This document shows, one piece after another, positions 17,111-25,189 of a stretch of 64,000 bases of DNA. The notes beneath the pieces were generated by a model, which did no database searches, was not told where the DNA came from, and was given only the letters and a program-made list of their open reading frames with translations. The stretch covers positions 3,162,001 through 3,226,000 of the forward strand of contig OZ244829.1 of NCBI GenBank assembly GCA_965220415.1. The letters run 5' to 3'. Position numbers and translations under genes: made by a program. Numbering within the stretch: the first letter of the stretch is position 1; each line of letters opens with the position of its first letter. The DNA is from JAJDTR01 sp965220415. Lineage in GTDB: Bacteria; Poribacteria; WGA-4E; JAJDTR01.

Positions 17111-18174
17111 TGTCGTTTTACGGCGCTCCAAGTGGTGCGGAGTTTCCTGTAGGGTAAAACGCTCACCATTGAACCGCGGTAGATGCCTATTTGTCTTCCC
17201 CCGTCGGGCAGGCGGGCTACGGCATACAAGTAGGATTTATGGGATACGAGCGAGGTAATGGTTAACTTGTCCAGGCCTGCGCGGATCCACTCGTTGAAGT
17301 GGGTGCCGTACATGTAGACACCTCGGCCGTCGAGGCTGACGAAGAGACGGCCGTCATAAACCGTCAGGTTTCGAACCCAGCGCGAATGACGCGGTGGGAG
17401 TTCTCGGTTGAAGTCGTCCCATCGTTGTTCCGCTTCGTTCCACCGACCAACGCCATTGTAGCCGGCGAGGTACAATTGATCGTCGAGTACCGCCCAGTCT
17501 CGGACGTGGCCGTGTAGTTGATCGTAGTGTGCGAGTTCCCACGATTCGCCGTTGTCGGGGGAACGGTATACATCAAAACTCGAATAGCCTGCCCACCAAT
17601 AGCCGTTGAACTCGGTCATCGAAGAGATGGCGCCGGCTACTTTAAGTCCAACCTCGGGTAGTCCGTGGATTTTATGGATTGGTTTCCAGAACCAGTCGTT
17701 GGACGGGTTGTGCCATGTCTCGCCTCGGTCGTACGATATGAAAGTGCCGTCCAGGTCCCCGACAGCGATGACCGCGCCGGAACGGGTGACGAGTATTTGG
17801 TGAAGGCGCGGGATGTGGCTTTCGCCGGTTTTGACGGTCTCGGCATTTGCTTTGTGGAGTCCGTTGTTTTTGGTATTCCATGTCTCGCCGTGATCGTCGG
17901 AGCGCGTTACGCCGTAATCCGGACCGGCCGCATACACGGCATCCGCGCTGATTGCAAATGACACAATGTCCTCCCTTGCGTCGGTTAAGCGCCAGGTGTG
18001 ACCGTCATCGTCAGAGATGTAGGCTCCATATCTGGCGCCGGCGTAGAGTCGGCTTCCGTCGGATTCAAGTGTGTATACTCTGCCCATGTCCTCTGTGCCG
18101 CCGACGATTTCCCACTTGGCGTGGGCGAGGGGGATGAGGAATAGCATAGAGACAATGTGAATAGCGCGTTTCAT
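17107..18174 (-). CDS. Secreted beta-propeller protein, array member 8
   Basis: 355 residues from the ATG at 18174, which overlaps the preceding lipoprotein stop (ATGA). Signal MKRAIHIVSMLFLIPLAHA/KWEIV. Asp boxes: SDDDGHTW, SDDHGETW, SYDRGETW and SPDNGESW. A longer loop after the third blade (WKPIHKIHGLPEVGLKV) distinguishes it. The tail is the most divergent in the array (KLRTTWSAVKRQ) but keeps the Trp and Lys. Confidence 0.8.
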   Translation of the reverse strand: MKRAIHIVSMLFLIPLAHAKWEIVGGTEDMGRVYTLESDGSRLYAGARYGAYISDDDGHTWRLTDAREDIVSFAISADAVYAAGPDYGVTRSDDHGETWNTKNNGLHKANAETVKTGESHIPRLHQILVTRSGAVIAVGDLDGTFISYDRGETWHNPSNDWFWKPIHKIHGLPEVGLKVAGAISSMTEFNGYWWAGYSSFDVYRSPDNGESWELAHYDQLHGHVRDWAVLDDQLYLAGYNGVGRWNEAEQRWDDFNRELPPRHSRWVRNLTVYDGRLFVSLDGRGVYMYGTHFNEWIRAGLDKLTITSLVSHKSYLYAVARLPDGGRQIGIYRGSMVSVLPYRKLRTTWSAVKRQ

Positions 18175-18716
18175 TTTGTTATAGTAATCTCCGAGGCTCC
18201 AATATTGTACACGTAGCTGCCTACAAGGCAATCCCCGTCATCGTCCGTTGGATGCGAGATGGTTACGGTTATTTCGCTCACGTCTTTACGCTCCACCGAC
18301 CGGAAAGAGCCGGTATTCGTGCTACGTATCCCAATGCACTTCAGCTTGCCGTGAGCCCAATCGAACAGCACGACGCCAGAAACGGAGTCGCCCGGCAGAT
18401 ATCTACCGGCGTAGAATCCGTACCACGCGTGTGAGCCGCGGTTGAGTGCAACGTTCAGTTTCACTAGCACTTCAACGAAATCATCGGCTTCGGGTATGGT
18501 GACAGTTATGGTTACGATTAGCGATATTGGATAGGGGAGCGGCTCACTGGCGGTGATAAAGTATACAAAGTCGTCCGTGTGGATGTCGTGCTCAGTCAAA
18601 TAAAGTGTTGGCACGCGCGGATGCAGGATATCCTCACGCTCCTCGCCGCAGCCGGCGAGCCAGATCACGAGAAGGAGTGAGGTTAGGATAAATGTTAAGT
18701 TGAGTTTGTTAGTCAT
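18171..18716 (-). CDS. Predicted lipoprotein, ITASEPLP family
   Basis: 181 residues. Signal ends at lipobox LAGC (Cys23), followed by GEEREDILHPRVPTLYLTEH. The mature domain FVYFITASEPLPYPISLIVT... GSHAWYGFYAGRY... SGVVLFDW... VSEITVTISHP recurs in the genes at 20930 and 21492. The arrangement of acidic turns and alternating hydrophobic strands recalls Calx-beta or cadherin-like sandwiches. I cannot confirm that by eye. It ends YNIGASEITITK and overlaps the propeller gene downstream. Confidence 0.72.
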   Translation of the reverse strand: MTNKLNLTFILTSLLLVIWLAGCGEEREDILHPRVPTLYLTEHDIHTDDFVYFITASEPLPYPISLIVTITVTIPEADDFVEVLVKLNVALNRGSHAWYGFYAGRYLPGDSVSGVVLFDWAHGKLKCIGIRSTNTGSFRSVERKDVSEITVTISHPTDDDGDCLVGSYVYNIGASEITITK

Positions 18717-18728
18717 AAGCAGCCCCCT

Positions 18729-19775
18729 TCATTCTGTTTTAACGGCGCTCCAGGTGGTGGCGGCTTTGCCGTGCGGATTCACGATCGAGATTGAGGCGCG
18801 GTAGATGCCTTTGTTGTCGACCGCTGCGTACAGATACGATCGATGCGATACGAGCGAGCTTACATACGAGCCGTTCAATCCTACGGGAGTCCACGTTTCG
18901 GCTTCTTGGTCGAACATGTACACGCCCCCGCTGAGTCCGGCAAAGATACGGCCACGGTTAACGGCAAGGCTGGTCATATAAGGGGAATCCGGAAGCCCGT
19001 CGCTCAGATCTTCCATTGCGAGTTCACCTTCGTTCCAGCGCGCAAAGCCGTGTGCTCCGAATAGTTCGCCGACGTATAATTGGTTGTTATGCACTAACCA
19101 GTATCGGGGTTCGGCGCCCCCTCCTCGCGATGATGGTCGACCCAGGCATTCCCATGTGGCACCGTTGTCAGGGGAACGGTATAAATAGTACCAGCTTGAG
19201 GCTGCCCACCAATAGCCGTCGTACTCGGCCATCGAAACGAGGTCATCGCTGATTGGATAGTCGAGGTCGGGCGTTTTGGGGCAGGGATACTGCCAATCTG
19301 CCGGGAAGTGCCATGTCTCTCCTCGGTCGCGGGATATGTATGTCCCGTCAAGGCCGCCCACGGCGAGCACCATACCGGAATCGGTGACGAGTATTTGTTC
19401 AATGGACGGGAGCCGGATGTCGAGGGTATGGTCATGATTTATGGGGAACCCGTGGTTTTTCGGGTTCCATGTCTTCCCGTAATCGTCGGAGCGAAACATG
19501 CCGTGCTCATACACGGAAGCATATATCACATCGCCGCTGATAGCAATTGCCTGAACGTATCCGTGCGTCAGGGCGGTTGTACACCAGGTGTCACCATTAT
19601 CATTCGAGGTATACAATCCACGCCCGATCCCGGCGAAGAGGCGGGTGCCATCGGTTTCAAGGGCCGTCACGTTGCTCATGATTTGCGCGTCGAGAAGGAG
19701 TTCCCACTCGGAGCGGGCGAGGGAGATGACGAGGAGCAGGGCTAATAGAGTGACGATGAGGGTTGTGTATTTCAT
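18729..19775 (-). CDS. Secreted beta-propeller protein, array member 9
   Basis: 348 residues. Signal MKYTTLIVTLLALLLVISLARS/EW is nearly identical to that of 35372-36547, while the mature parts differ, another sign of module exchange. Asp boxes SNDNGDTW, SDDYGKTW, SRDRGETW, SPDNGATW. The tail is KAATTWSAVKTE. The ATG overlaps the stop of the upstream propeller by ATGA. Confidence 0.8.
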   Translation of the reverse strand: MKYTTLIVTLLALLLVISLARSEWELLLDAQIMSNVTALETDGTRLFAGIGRGLYTSNDNGDTWCTTALTHGYVQAIAISGDVIYASVYEHGMFRSDDYGKTWNPKNHGFPINHDHTLDIRLPSIEQILVTDSGMVLAVGGLDGTYISRDRGETWHFPADWQYPCPKTPDLDYPISDDLVSMAEYDGYWWAASSWYYLYRSPDNGATWECLGRPSSRGGGAEPRYWLVHNNQLYVGELFGAHGFARWNEGELAMEDLSDGLPDSPYMTSLAVNRGRIFAGLSGGVYMFDQEAETWTPVGLNGSYVSSLVSHRSYLYAAVDNKGIYRASISIVNPHGKAATTWSAVKTE

Positions 19776-20890
19776 TTTTGTTTTATGGCGCCCCAGGTGG
19801 TGACGAGTTTGTTGTAGACGTTGACAGTCGGGATTGACGCGCGGTAGATGCCGTCTTTGGTTTCCGCGAAAAGGTCAGATTGATGGGATACGAGCGTGGA
19901 AACGTATCTGCCCTTCAGGCCTACGGGAAACCAGGTTTCGGATCGCTCATCAAACACCCATACGCCGCCGCCGCGAACTCCGGCAAAGATGCGCCCGCGG
20001 TTAACCGCCAGGGCTGATATGTCGTATATGGTGCGTAAATATTCTCGGTACGCGGGAAGCTCTGTGTTGTCGACGGGGAGTCCTTCGTTCAGATTCTCCC
20101 ACATGAGTTCCCCTTCGTTCCATCGTCCAAAGGCGTCGCTGGCGGCAACGTACAGCCGATCGTCAAGCACTGCCCAGCGGTTTATTTCGGAGTATCTGTC
20201 TTTTGACACGGGTATGTTTTTCACATCGTCGTGTTGGGGCACCAGATCCCACGATTCGCCGTTATCCGGAGAACGATAAATTTCGTGACTGTGGGCGTAT
20301 GCCCAAAGATAACCGTCGAACTCGGTCATTGTTAGAATGTCATACCCGAACTTATAGTCCTTCTCCCAAGCTGGGTGGCGGTATGTCCATTCGTGGTCTT
20401 TGTCCAAATATACGTCGTGCCAAGAATCACCTCGGTTGTGGGAAATGAACGTGCCGCTGGGGTGTCCTACGGCAATGACGCTACGGGAGCCGGTGGCGAG
20501 TATCTGGCTAAAGGATGGGAATTCGAGGCTGCCGTCGTCTTGTTCCCACGCATGAAGACCGTTGTTTATTTTCTTCCATGTGATGCCGAGGGTGTCGGAT
20601 CGGAACAAGCCGTGTTTTCGCCCTCCGATTGCATACACGGCGCCGTCCCAACCGATGGCAAATGCTAACACCCCGTGGTTAAGATCGGTTGGACGCCAGG
20701 TGTATCCGTCATCTAGCGAGATGAAGACACCGTGTTCGGTGCCGGCGTAGAGACGGGTTCCATCGGTTTCGAGTGTGTATATTGTTCCCATTTCCTCCGT
20801 GCCGGGGATGAGTTCCCACTCAACTTGCAGCCCGGCGCGGGCGGGGCTCGCGGCGAGGAGGGTGATGAGTAGGAGCGGGTAGATTTTCAT
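19772..20890 (-). CDS. Secreted beta-propeller protein, array member 10
   Basis: 372 residues. Signal MKIYPLLLITLLAASPARA/GLQVEW. Asp boxes SLDDGYTW, SHNRGDSW (altered) and SPDNGESW; the second is changed to SDTLGITW. Before the sixth blade it carries an insert, ELPAYREYLRTIYDISALAV, related to one in 30989-32089 and 32102-33253 of operon 3. The tail is KLVTTWGAIKQK. GGAGG precedes the ATG, 39 bases after the upstream lipoprotein gene. Confidence 0.8.
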   Translation of the reverse strand: MKIYPLLLITLLAASPARAGLQVEWELIPGTEEMGTIYTLETDGTRLYAGTEHGVFISLDDGYTWRPTDLNHGVLAFAIGWDGAVYAIGGRKHGLFRSDTLGITWKKINNGLHAWEQDDGSLEFPSFSQILATGSRSVIAVGHPSGTFISHNRGDSWHDVYLDKDHEWTYRHPAWEKDYKFGYDILTMTEFDGYLWAYAHSHEIYRSPDNGESWDLVPQHDDVKNIPVSKDRYSEINRWAVLDDRLYVAASDAFGRWNEGELMWENLNEGLPVDNTELPAYREYLRTIYDISALAVNRGRIFAGVRGGGVWVFDERSETWFPVGLKGRYVSTLVSHQSDLFAETKDGIYRASIPTVNVYNKLVTTWGAIKQK

Positions 20891-20929
20891 GGTGCTTTAC
20901 CTCCGCTTTAAGGAAGTCCGATAAGGAGT

Positions 20930-21490
20930 TTATCGGACATTTTCGACATCTCTTTTTATGGCAATCTCGGAGGCTCCGATATAGTAATCGCGGCTGCCGC
21001 AGCGGGGCTCGTCTGGATGTGAGATTGTTACGGTTATCTCGCTCACTTCTTGGCGCGTGGCACGCTCCGCCCGTCGGAAGAAGCCCTCCTTATACGTGGA
21101 CTTAATTCCATAGGATTTTATCGAGCCGTTTGCCCAATCGAAAAACACGACGCCTGAGCTGGGGTCGGCGCCCACAAACTGTCGCGAGTAGAATCCGTAC
21201 CACGCTTGCGAGTCGCTGGCCAAACACACTTTTAGGGTGTGCAGCGCGACAACTTCGCCGACTGATCCGTGCATGGTTGCGGATATGTTTATGGTCAGAT
21301 CTACTGGATAGGGGAGCGGCTCGCTGGACGTGATGGCGTATACAAACTGGTCGTCGACGTTGTGCTCTGTCAAATAGAGTGTTGGCAGGTGCAGGTGATG
21401 GATATCCTCACGCTCCTCGCCACAGCCGGCGAGCCAGATCACGAGCAAGGCGCAGGCTAGGAGAGTGATGATCGCGGTTATCAGTTTCAT
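20930..21490 (-). CDS. Predicted lipoprotein, ITASEPLP family
   Basis: 186 residues from the ATG at 21490, which is one base after the preceding gene's stop. Lipobox LAGC at about Cys22, then GEEREDIHHLHLPTLYLTEH. It is closely related to 18171-18716 (VYAITSSEPLPYPVDLTI, QAWYGFYSRQF, SGVVFFDWANGSIKSYGI, VSEITVTISHP). A charged tail (AIKRDVENVR) is present only here. The three family members all lie in operon 2. Confidence 0.72.
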   Translation of the reverse strand: MKLITAIITLLACALLVIWLAGCGEEREDIHHLHLPTLYLTEHNVDDQFVYAITSSEPLPYPVDLTINISATMHGSVGEVVALHTLKVCLASDSQAWYGFYSRQFVGADPSSGVVFFDWANGSIKSYGIKSTYKEGFFRRAERATRQEVSEITVTISHPDEPRCGSRDYYIGASEIAIKRDVENVR

Positions 21491-21491
21491 T

Positions 21492-22064
21492 TTAATCAAA
21501 TGGTGGTATTTCAAGCTCCGATATTCCAATATGGTACGCGCCGGCGCCGGCGCATAGTGGGTCAGAGTCAGCAGGATTGGTGATGGTTATGGTTAAGCCG
21601 TATACGCTTTTAATATTTCGGTTCGTCCAGATTCCGGCGAATTCGGCGGTTCGTTTGATGCACTCTACCGTTCCGTAGTCCCTCTCGACGAGCAGGATGT
21701 TGTCGAGGTAGCTACCGTCGGGGTCGATTGCTAAGCGGAAGAACCCGTACCACGCGTCCGCACCGCGTTTGAAAGTGACATCAATCTCATACCACACTTT
21801 GCGGAGTTCGCCGGCATCGTATACGTGGGCCAACATATTTATGCGCAGTGCTATCGGTTCGGGGAGCGGCTCGCTTGCGGTGATGCCGTAGCTCCAGTAC
21901 GGTGAGACGCGGTTTGTGTCCCGCCATTTAAGATCGAGTGTTGGTATGCCCGTCTCCGGGTTATCCTTGGGCAGGATATCTTCTCGCCCATCGCCGCAGC
22001 CGGCGAGCCAGATCGCGAGCAGGAGTGGGGTTAGGAAAAACGTCAAGCTGAGTTTGCTAGTCAT
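21492..22064 (-). CDS. Predicted lipoprotein, ITASEPLP family (divergent)
   Basis: 190 residues with lipobox LAGC (Cys23) and an acidic linker GDGREDILPKDNPETG. It keeps GITASEPLPEPIALRI, DAWYGFF and LTITITNPAD of the family, but the middle is rearranged (YDAGELRKVWYEIDVTF, LLVERDYGTVECIKRT). It is placed 12 bases after the first propeller gene of operon 2. Confidence 0.7.
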   Translation of the reverse strand: MTSKLSLTFFLTPLLLAIWLAGCGDGREDILPKDNPETGIPTLDLKWRDTNRVSPYWSYGITASEPLPEPIALRINMLAHVYDAGELRKVWYEIDVTFKRGADAWYGFFRLAIDPDGSYLDNILLVERDYGTVECIKRTAEFAGIWTNRNIKSVYGLTITITNPADSDPLCAGAGAYHIGISELEIPPFD

Positions 22065-22076
22065 GAGTAGCAGCCT

Positions 22077-23183
22077 TCACTTTGTTTTAAGGGCGCCCCA
22101 GGTGGTGAGGGCTTTGTCGTGGGGAAGTACGCTCCGGATAGCGGCGCGGTAGATGCCCTCGTCCGTGACGGCGTACAGATTCGATTCATGGGATGCGAGC
22201 GAGTCTACTTTGGCGCCGTTTAGTCCTACGAAAGACCAGGTTTCGGATCGCTCATTAAACACGTACACGCCCCGGCGTCGAATTGCGGCAAAGATACGGC
22301 CATCATGGGAAACCAGCGCCTCTATATAGGGCCACTTTATAGCCCTTTGGCGATCGAGCGGGTCGACCGGGTGCGGCGGAAGGCCTTGGACAAGCGGGTG
22401 ACTCAACCCGTTTTCGTATCGTGCGAAATAAGCGGTTTCCACGCCGGTCCAGTACCCCTCTGCGGCAACATAGATTCGATTGTTGTGCACCACCCAGGCG
22501 GTAGAGAACCAGAGGGTTCCGACCTGGGGGAGTACGAATTCCCATGTGCGGGCGTTGTCTGGCGAACGTACTATCGTATGTTCCAGCAACGCCCACAGAT
22601 AGCCGTCGAACTCCAGCAACTGGGCGTTAGCATAAGCGATGCTGCGATCAAGTCCCTCGTCCACCGGAACGTACCACTCCTGCGACACGTCCTGCCAGGT
22701 CTCGCCCCGGTCGTCGGATATATATATGGGGAAGTTCATCACGGCGATGACCGCGCCGGAACGCGTGACGAGTATCTGTTTAATGGAGCCGTAATAGGTA
22801 CCTCCGTCGGCATATTCGAATAGGCGGAACCCGTTGTTTATAGGTTTCCATGTCTCGCCTCGGTCGTCGGAGCGAAACATGCCGACATCCGACCATGATG
22901 CGACATAGATGGTATTTCCATGGACGGCGAATGCGTTAACAAAATCTTCGAAGCCGGTCGTGCGCCAGGTGGCACCGTTGTCGTCCGAAAATACAAGTCC
23001 GCGCTTTGTCGAGGCGTAGAGGCGGCGCCCATCGGACTGGAGTCTGTACACTCTATCATTGACCTCGGCACCGCCGACCGGAATCCAGACTATTTGGATG
23101 TCGGCATTCGATTGGTCCGCTAGCACAGTCATCATTACCAAGAAGATGAAAGCAGTTCGCATTAAACACCGGGGCCATACCAT
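22077..23183 (-). CDS. Secreted beta-propeller protein, array member 11 (first gene of operon 2)
   Basis: 368 residues. The ATG at 23183 has GGAGG 8 bases ahead and opens a twin-start signal peptide (MVWPRCLMRTAFIFLVMM ... SNA/DIQIVW), very like the leading gene of operon 3 at 37602. Upstream in-frame sequence lies in the promoter and is excluded. Asp boxes SDDNGATW, SDDRGETW (twice) and SPDNARTW (altered). The tail is KALTTWGALKTK. The ATG is about 30 bases below the predicted start of transcription from the sigma-54 promoter. Confidence 0.8.
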   Translation of the reverse strand: MVWPRCLMRTAFIFLVMMTVLADQSNADIQIVWIPVGGAEVNDRVYRLQSDGRRLYASTKRGLVFSDDNGATWRTTGFEDFVNAFAVHGNTIYVASWSDVGMFRSDDRGETWKPINNGFRLFEYADGGTYYGSIKQILVTRSGAVIAVMNFPIYISDDRGETWQDVSQEWYVPVDEGLDRSIAYANAQLLEFDGYLWALLEHTIVRSPDNARTWEFVLPQVGTLWFSTAWVVHNNRIYVAAEGYWTGVETAYFARYENGLSHPLVQGLPPHPVDPLDRQRAIKWPYIEALVSHDGRIFAAIRRRGVYVFNERSETWSFVGLNGAKVDSLASHESNLYAVTDEGIYRAAIRSVLPHDKALTTWGALKTK

Positions 23184-23225
23184 TGGATTTCCTCCCGTAG
23201 GATTGATTGCGATAGTAGAGCGTGA

Positions 23226-23240
23226 GCAAGTTTTGTGCCA
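23226..23240 (-). promoter_or_regulatory. Sigma-54 promoter of operon 2
   Basis: The minus strand reads TGGCAC-AAAAC-TTGC followed by T, a perfect RpoN -24/-12 element. The flanking sequence (GAGCGTGAGCAAG and CCATAAG on the plus strand) is identical to that at 38941-38970. Confidence 0.88.
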
Positions 23241-23296
23241 CGCCCATAAGATACCCGGACTTGGCGCCAACCAACGAATTTCATCGGTATTGTGCT

Positions 23297-23470
23297 CCGA
23301 TGTGTCATGGAAACGCTATAGCGTTTCGTGCTTTCGTATCCAACAAGTGAACACCAATGTTCATTTTCTGTGCAAGAGGGGCGTTGGCTGTTCTCGCAAC
23401 AATGCTTGTGTTTTACAAATCTGGTAGAGTACCAGTGCTGTCCCACCCTCCTGTTGGCAATACCATTTCT
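23297..23470 (-). promoter_or_regulatory. Conserved upstream activator block of operon 2
   Basis: About 105 bp upstream of the promoter lies TGAACA-CCAA-TGTTCA (23348-23363), a perfect 6+6 palindrome. About 26 bases further is a second box, TGTTCTCGCAACA (23389-23401). The whole block aligns with 27511-27625 and 39000-39170, and a remnant is at 10919-10975. Conservation, position and dyad symmetry fit the enhancer site of a bacterial enhancer-binding protein. The region beyond, to about 23640, holds only dispersed repeats. Confidence 0.65.
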
Positions 23471-23680
23471 AAAAAATGATAGGGCGTCGTGGTCAGTGGC
23501 TAGTTTGTAGGGAGTAAGGAATGGTGGGCAGGGGATCTCTACCGCCTTCCCTATCGGTCAGTTGCTCCTTCACTATTCGTTCAGTTGATCACTCCTTATC
23601 CAGTCGCTTGATCTCGGTTGATCGGTTTCGGGTCAAAGGGTTCTACTCTCATAGGTTAATGTAACAAAAAATTTTTAATA

Positions 23681-23709
23681 TTGACAACTTAACGTATATG
23701 TGGTATATT
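23681..23709 (+). promoter_or_regulatory. Sigma-70-type promoter for the 23.8 kb genes
   Basis: TTGACA, 17-base spacer, TATATT. The sequence around it (TTGACAACTTAACGTATATGT) resembles the promoter at 24244-24272, suggesting the two plus-strand units are expressed alike. Confidence 0.65.
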
Positions 23710-23775
23710 TTAGTCGAAATTAAGCCGTTGTGCCTGAAAATTGACACTTCCTAGATTTCGACTGGAGAAAGTGGA

Positions 23776-23844
23776 ATGGCGACACATACACTCAAAGACG
23801 GAGGCGCCCGCTTGCGGGATAATATTGGAGTCATTGAATCATGA
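23776..23844 (+). CDS. 22-residue leader peptide
   Basis: The ATG at 23776 follows GGAGAAAGTGG and encodes MATHTLKDGGARLRDNIGVI plus two residues. Its TGA overlaps the ATG of the next gene (ATGA). The ribosome site, start, stop overlap and location in an otherwise unexplained leader support translation, probably to couple or regulate the downstream gene. It may be only a translational coupler. Confidence 0.45.
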   Translation: MATHTLKDGGARLRDNIGVIES

Positions 23845-24131
23845 CCGAGGAAAAAGATGTTGGCTTAAAGCAATGGGTACGCGAGATAGATAAGAAGGTG
23901 GATAACATTCTTGAATTCATGCACAAGATGGAGGTCCATCTCGACTACACATCCAAGCGTATCGATACCCAGTGCGAAAAGTTGGCAAATCAGGACAATC
24001 GGCTTAAAGCGGTGGAGGACGAAATCCAAAAGCACAAGGGGGAGCTCACGATGCTCAAGTGGATTCTGTCCGGGATTGGCGTAATTGCGGCGGTGGCGGT
24101 TCCGATCATTATGATGGTAAAAGGTGGCTGA
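23841..24131 (+). CDS. Small coiled-coil protein with C-terminal membrane helix
   Basis: 96 residues. The N-terminal two thirds is an amphipathic coiled coil (WVREIDKKVDNILEFMHKME, LANQDNRLKAVEDEIQ) and the C-terminus a single transmembrane helix (LKWILSGIGVIAAVAVPIIM). The architecture resembles XhlA/holin-like or tail-anchored proteins, although no phage genes surround it. A similar plan in reverse order (helix first) is seen at 45361-45885. Confidence 0.6.
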   Translation: MTEEKDVGLKQWVREIDKKVDNILEFMHKMEVHLDYTSKRIDTQCEKLANQDNRLKAVEDEIQKHKGELTMLKWILSGIGVIAAVAVPIIMMVKGG

Positions 24132-24243
24132 TAAAAAGATAGGCATCTTTCACAATGTCCCGGAGCCCGCGAGTGCGAAAGAAGATCCGGATAGTAGATA
24201 AGAGTCACTACGAAAGTTTTTTGTGTTTTTGATAATTTTTAGA

Positions 24244-24272
24244 TTGATAACTTAATATATGTATAGTATAAT
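24244..24272 (+). promoter_or_regulatory. Sigma-70-type promoter for 24466
   Basis: TTGATA, 17-base spacer, TATAAT. The predicted transcript has a leader of about 185 bases before the ATG at 24466. I see no recognisable riboswitch in that leader. This and the preceding 100 bases are the only content of the 24132-24465 gap. Confidence 0.6.
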
Positions 24273-24465
24273 AAATTGTCAACCAAAGCACATCGGCTAC
24301 TTGATGTGAGTTCGCTCATTAAGAATGTGTGCCACAGTAAGTGGCGCTGGTATGTTCAAAGATTCAACTAAAGTATAACATAAATTATACTTGCCGGCGG
24401 CACGGGTACGCGGCTCTTGCCATTAACACGAGGGATCAATAAACATCCGAATAGGAGGATTTAAG

Positions 24466-25185
24466 ATGAAAAGGTTAGTAGGCTTCACACTGGCGCTGTT
24501 CGTTCTCGCTGTATCGAGCGTTCAGGCTTTGCAGTACCTCGGTGACAAGGAGCACCGGCAGGGTTTCGAGTTGCTCAAAACGATTGAAGCGAGCGACATC
24601 ATCGTTATTGGCGAGGTGACTAACACGGAGGGAGTCTGGCGCAAGGAGATCATGCGCGGTATCACGACCGACATCACCGTCGAGGTGGAGACGCTGCTCA
24701 AAGGCGAACCCAACGCCGGCGAGACGACGGTCAAGTTCATGATGCACGGCGGTACGGCGACCAACCCCGAGAACGGTGAAACGGTATCCTTGTTTATCCC
24801 GGATTTGCCGACATTCAAAGTCGGGGAGCGGATGTTACTGTTCCTGGTCAAGGAAACCGAAGAATACTTCGATAATTACGCCTACGACAAGCTGCAGCCT
24901 TATCGCGTGTCGTACGGCAAGCGTCCCATCAAGAAGGACAGGGTGAACATCGCTTACCTTAACAAGAAGGAGCGGTTCGCATACGTTGATTACCCGCTGG
25001 ATTTGGTTGTGAACTTCGCCAAAGCGTTCGAGCGTAATAAAGACGCGACGAGGAAGGTTGAGAAGACCATCCGCGCCATAGCGAAGAAGCAGGGGGAGCA
25101 TAGGGTGGTTCTCAATCCCGCCATGATTGCCAACCTCAAGAAGAGGGTGGCTAACATCAAGAAGATACAGGAAAGGAGACGTTAG
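24466..25185 (+). CDS. Secreted protein of unknown function
   Basis: 239 residues with signal peptide MKRLVGFTLALFVLAVSSVQA. The core EASDIIVIGEVTNTEGVWRK... TVEVETLLKGEPNAGETTVKF... FKVGERMLLFLVKETEEYF is the pattern of a common family of exported beta-barrel (NTR/OB-like) proteins in which 'A-S-D-x-V-V-x-G-x-V' and 'G-E-R-x-L-x-F-L' recur. A basic helical tail follows (ATRKVEKTIRAIAKK, LKKRVANIKKIQERRR). The AGGAGG site is 8 bases ahead. It lies 4 bases before the protease gene and is likely co-transcribed, so an inhibitor or accessory role for the protease is possible but unproven. Confidence 0.65.
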   Translation: MKRLVGFTLALFVLAVSSVQALQYLGDKEHRQGFELLKTIEASDIIVIGEVTNTEGVWRKEIMRGITTDITVEVETLLKGEPNAGETTVKFMMHGGTATNPENGETVSLFIPDLPTFKVGERMLLFLVKETEEYFDNYAYDKLQPYRVSYGKRPIKKDRVNIAYLNKKERFAYVDYPLDLVVNFAKAFERNKDATRKVEKTIRAIAKKQGEHRVVLNPAMIANLKKRVANIKKIQERRR

Positions 25186-25189
25186 TACA

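Noticed and set aside
24335..24365. Possible sigma-54 promoter TGGCGC-N5-TGTT before 24466, and a similar TGGCGC at 39383
   Set aside because: The -12 GC dinucleotide is absent; a good sigma-70 element exists nearby instead.
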